A stretch of 15,433 nt of DNA from an uncultured Veillonella sp. (lineage in GTDB: Bacteria > Bacillota > Negativicutes > Veillonellales > Veillonellaceae). The first letter of the stretch is position 1. Every line of letters starts with the position of its first letter. A program made the position numbers and the translations under genes. The notes beneath the pieces were generated by a model, which was given only the letters and a program-made list of their open reading frames with translations, ran no database searches and was not told where the DNA came from. Shown here one piece after another: positions 14,760 to 15,433 of this stretch. The DNA lies in NCBI RefSeq assembly GCF_915069625.1, contig NZ_CAJZFD010000031.1, forward strand, positions 1-15,433, given 5' to 3'.

Positions 14760-15433
14760 CTAATATTTCAAATATTCACTAACTGCAACCTTCTTAACAG
14801 CCCTAGTTCCATAAGCATCTATAAGTGACAATAGATCGATAGGCCATTTAGATTGACGACCTCCGATAGCTTTATTGTTGATCAATTCACGAATATAGTC
14901 TGCATCAACTGTATCACTAGAGATAGCGCTAATGATGATAGATTTAATTTCGTCCACAGTGACGCCTAAATTATTGGGTATATACCCTAGTGTGGCAGCA
15001 CTTACACTAAATAGGTGCAACGCCAATTCTTTAGTAAGCTTTGTGATTTGTCGCATTGCCTGCGGATCTTGTTTTACTGCTGCTTCTAGAACTGCTACGC
15101 TAGGCTCATCAATATAACGCAAGGCCAAGTAATTTTCTTTAACTGCTTGTAATTGTACGGATTCGCTGGGATCCTTAATGTATTGCAACGCATCATAGTT
15201 AGCCTTTACAGCTTCCAGCTGTAGTTCTTCTGATGGATTTGAGATATAGCGTATAGCCCATCCAGATTGAGCGAGTGCTTGCTTAACAATCGTATCAGAT
15301 GGATTATCGATATATTCTAAAACAGCCCAGTCCTTTTCTACCAGTGTCTGTAATAAATCTTCTGTAGGATTTTCCACGAATTGTATGGCTCGTGGTGATT
15401 GTGAAAGCGCCGTTTCAATAACCTTTCTAGTAA
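14760..15433 (-). CDS. Protein of 22-residue helical repeats (DUF4116-like), N-terminally cut by window edge
   Basis: The frame is open to the right edge, so the true start is outside the window; the GTG at 15377 inside it has no ribosome site. At least six repeats of 22 residues are visible, of the form hxxAVKxxxxALxYIxNPSEx. The clearest copies contain WAIRYISNPSEE, YDALQYIKDPSES and YLALRYIDEPSVA; the frame beyond the GTG adds AIQFVENPTED. Each unit is probably two short helices packing into a solenoid, as in DUF4116-type proteins, which usually bind other proteins. After the repeats comes a roughly 80-residue tail ending in VSEYLKY with no recognised motif. It is coupled to the MoxR gene 12 bases downstream, so it may be a client or adaptor of that ATPase; function is unknown. 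Confidence 0.75.
   Translation of the reverse strand, partial: TRKVIETALSQSPRAIQFVENPTEDLLQTLVEKDWAVLEYIDNPSDTIVKQALAQSGWAIRYISNPSEELQLEAVKANYDALQYIKDPSESVQLQAVKENYLALRYIDEPSVAVLEAAVKQDPQAMRQITKLTKELALHLFSVSAATLGYIPNNLGVTVDEIKSIIISAISSDTVDADYIRELINNKAIGGRQSKWPIDLLSLIDAYGTRAVKKVAVSEYLKY

Noticed and set aside
15375..15377. GTG as the start of the repeat protein
   Set aside because: The frame stays open to the window edge and continues the same repeat pattern upstream, with no ribosome site before the GTG.
14760..15433. CRISPR-like or tandem DNA repeats in the repeat-protein gene
   Set aside because: The periodicity is at protein level (22 residues, 66 bases) with diverged codons; there are no identical DNA repeats with unique spacers.

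Overview
The window most likely comes from a Veillonella-like member of the Negativicutes, which are Firmicutes with an outer membrane. The reasoning is inference from gene content. A C-terminal autotransporter beta-barrel ending in Phe requires an outer membrane, while YlbF, the UPF0173 hydrolase and the strong AGGAGG ribosome sites are Firmicute-like. The DNA is AT-rich. All recognised genes except one (the UPF0173 hydrolase) lie on the minus strand, so the window reads right to left. No rRNA, tRNA, insertion sequence, prophage or CRISPR array was seen.

Right end (15433 to 11907, minus): a protein made of 22-residue helical repeats, cut by the window edge, is followed 12 bases later by a MoxR-type AAA+ ATPase. 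After a 93-base gap comes a large protein with a degenerate metallopeptidase-like N-terminal half and a C-terminal VWA domain with an intact MIDAS. MoxR plus VWA is a known chaperone-like pairing. The repeat protein and the altered zincin motif make this the least understood part of the window.

Middle (11780 to 8591): the plus-strand UPF0173 metallo-beta-lactamase-fold hydrolase is divergent from a minus-strand housekeeping cluster of moaC (molybdopterin), trmL (tRNA wobble methylation), a YlbF-family protein and murB (peptidoglycan precursor). The last two genes overlap, and the cluster ends at a strong terminator. Next come a QueG-like 4Fe-4S protein (8454 to 7492) and the ribosome-associated GTPase gene typA (7294 to 5483), which has its own promoter and terminator.

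Left half (5482 to 1): a 346-base intergenic region rich in short palindromes lies upstream of a secreted DUF4198 protein, whose family is loosely linked to metal uptake. Next is a 748-residue autotransporter set between two strong terminators. Then comes a probable two-gene operon of an iron-sulfur-type flavoprotein and a low-molecular-weight protein tyrosine phosphatase. Last is a zinc-ribbon protein that runs off the left edge.

Several starts were moved inward from the longest open frame because a good Shine-Dalgarno site sits just upstream of an internal ATG. This applies to the phosphatase, DUF4198, QueG-like, YlbF and UPF0173 genes.
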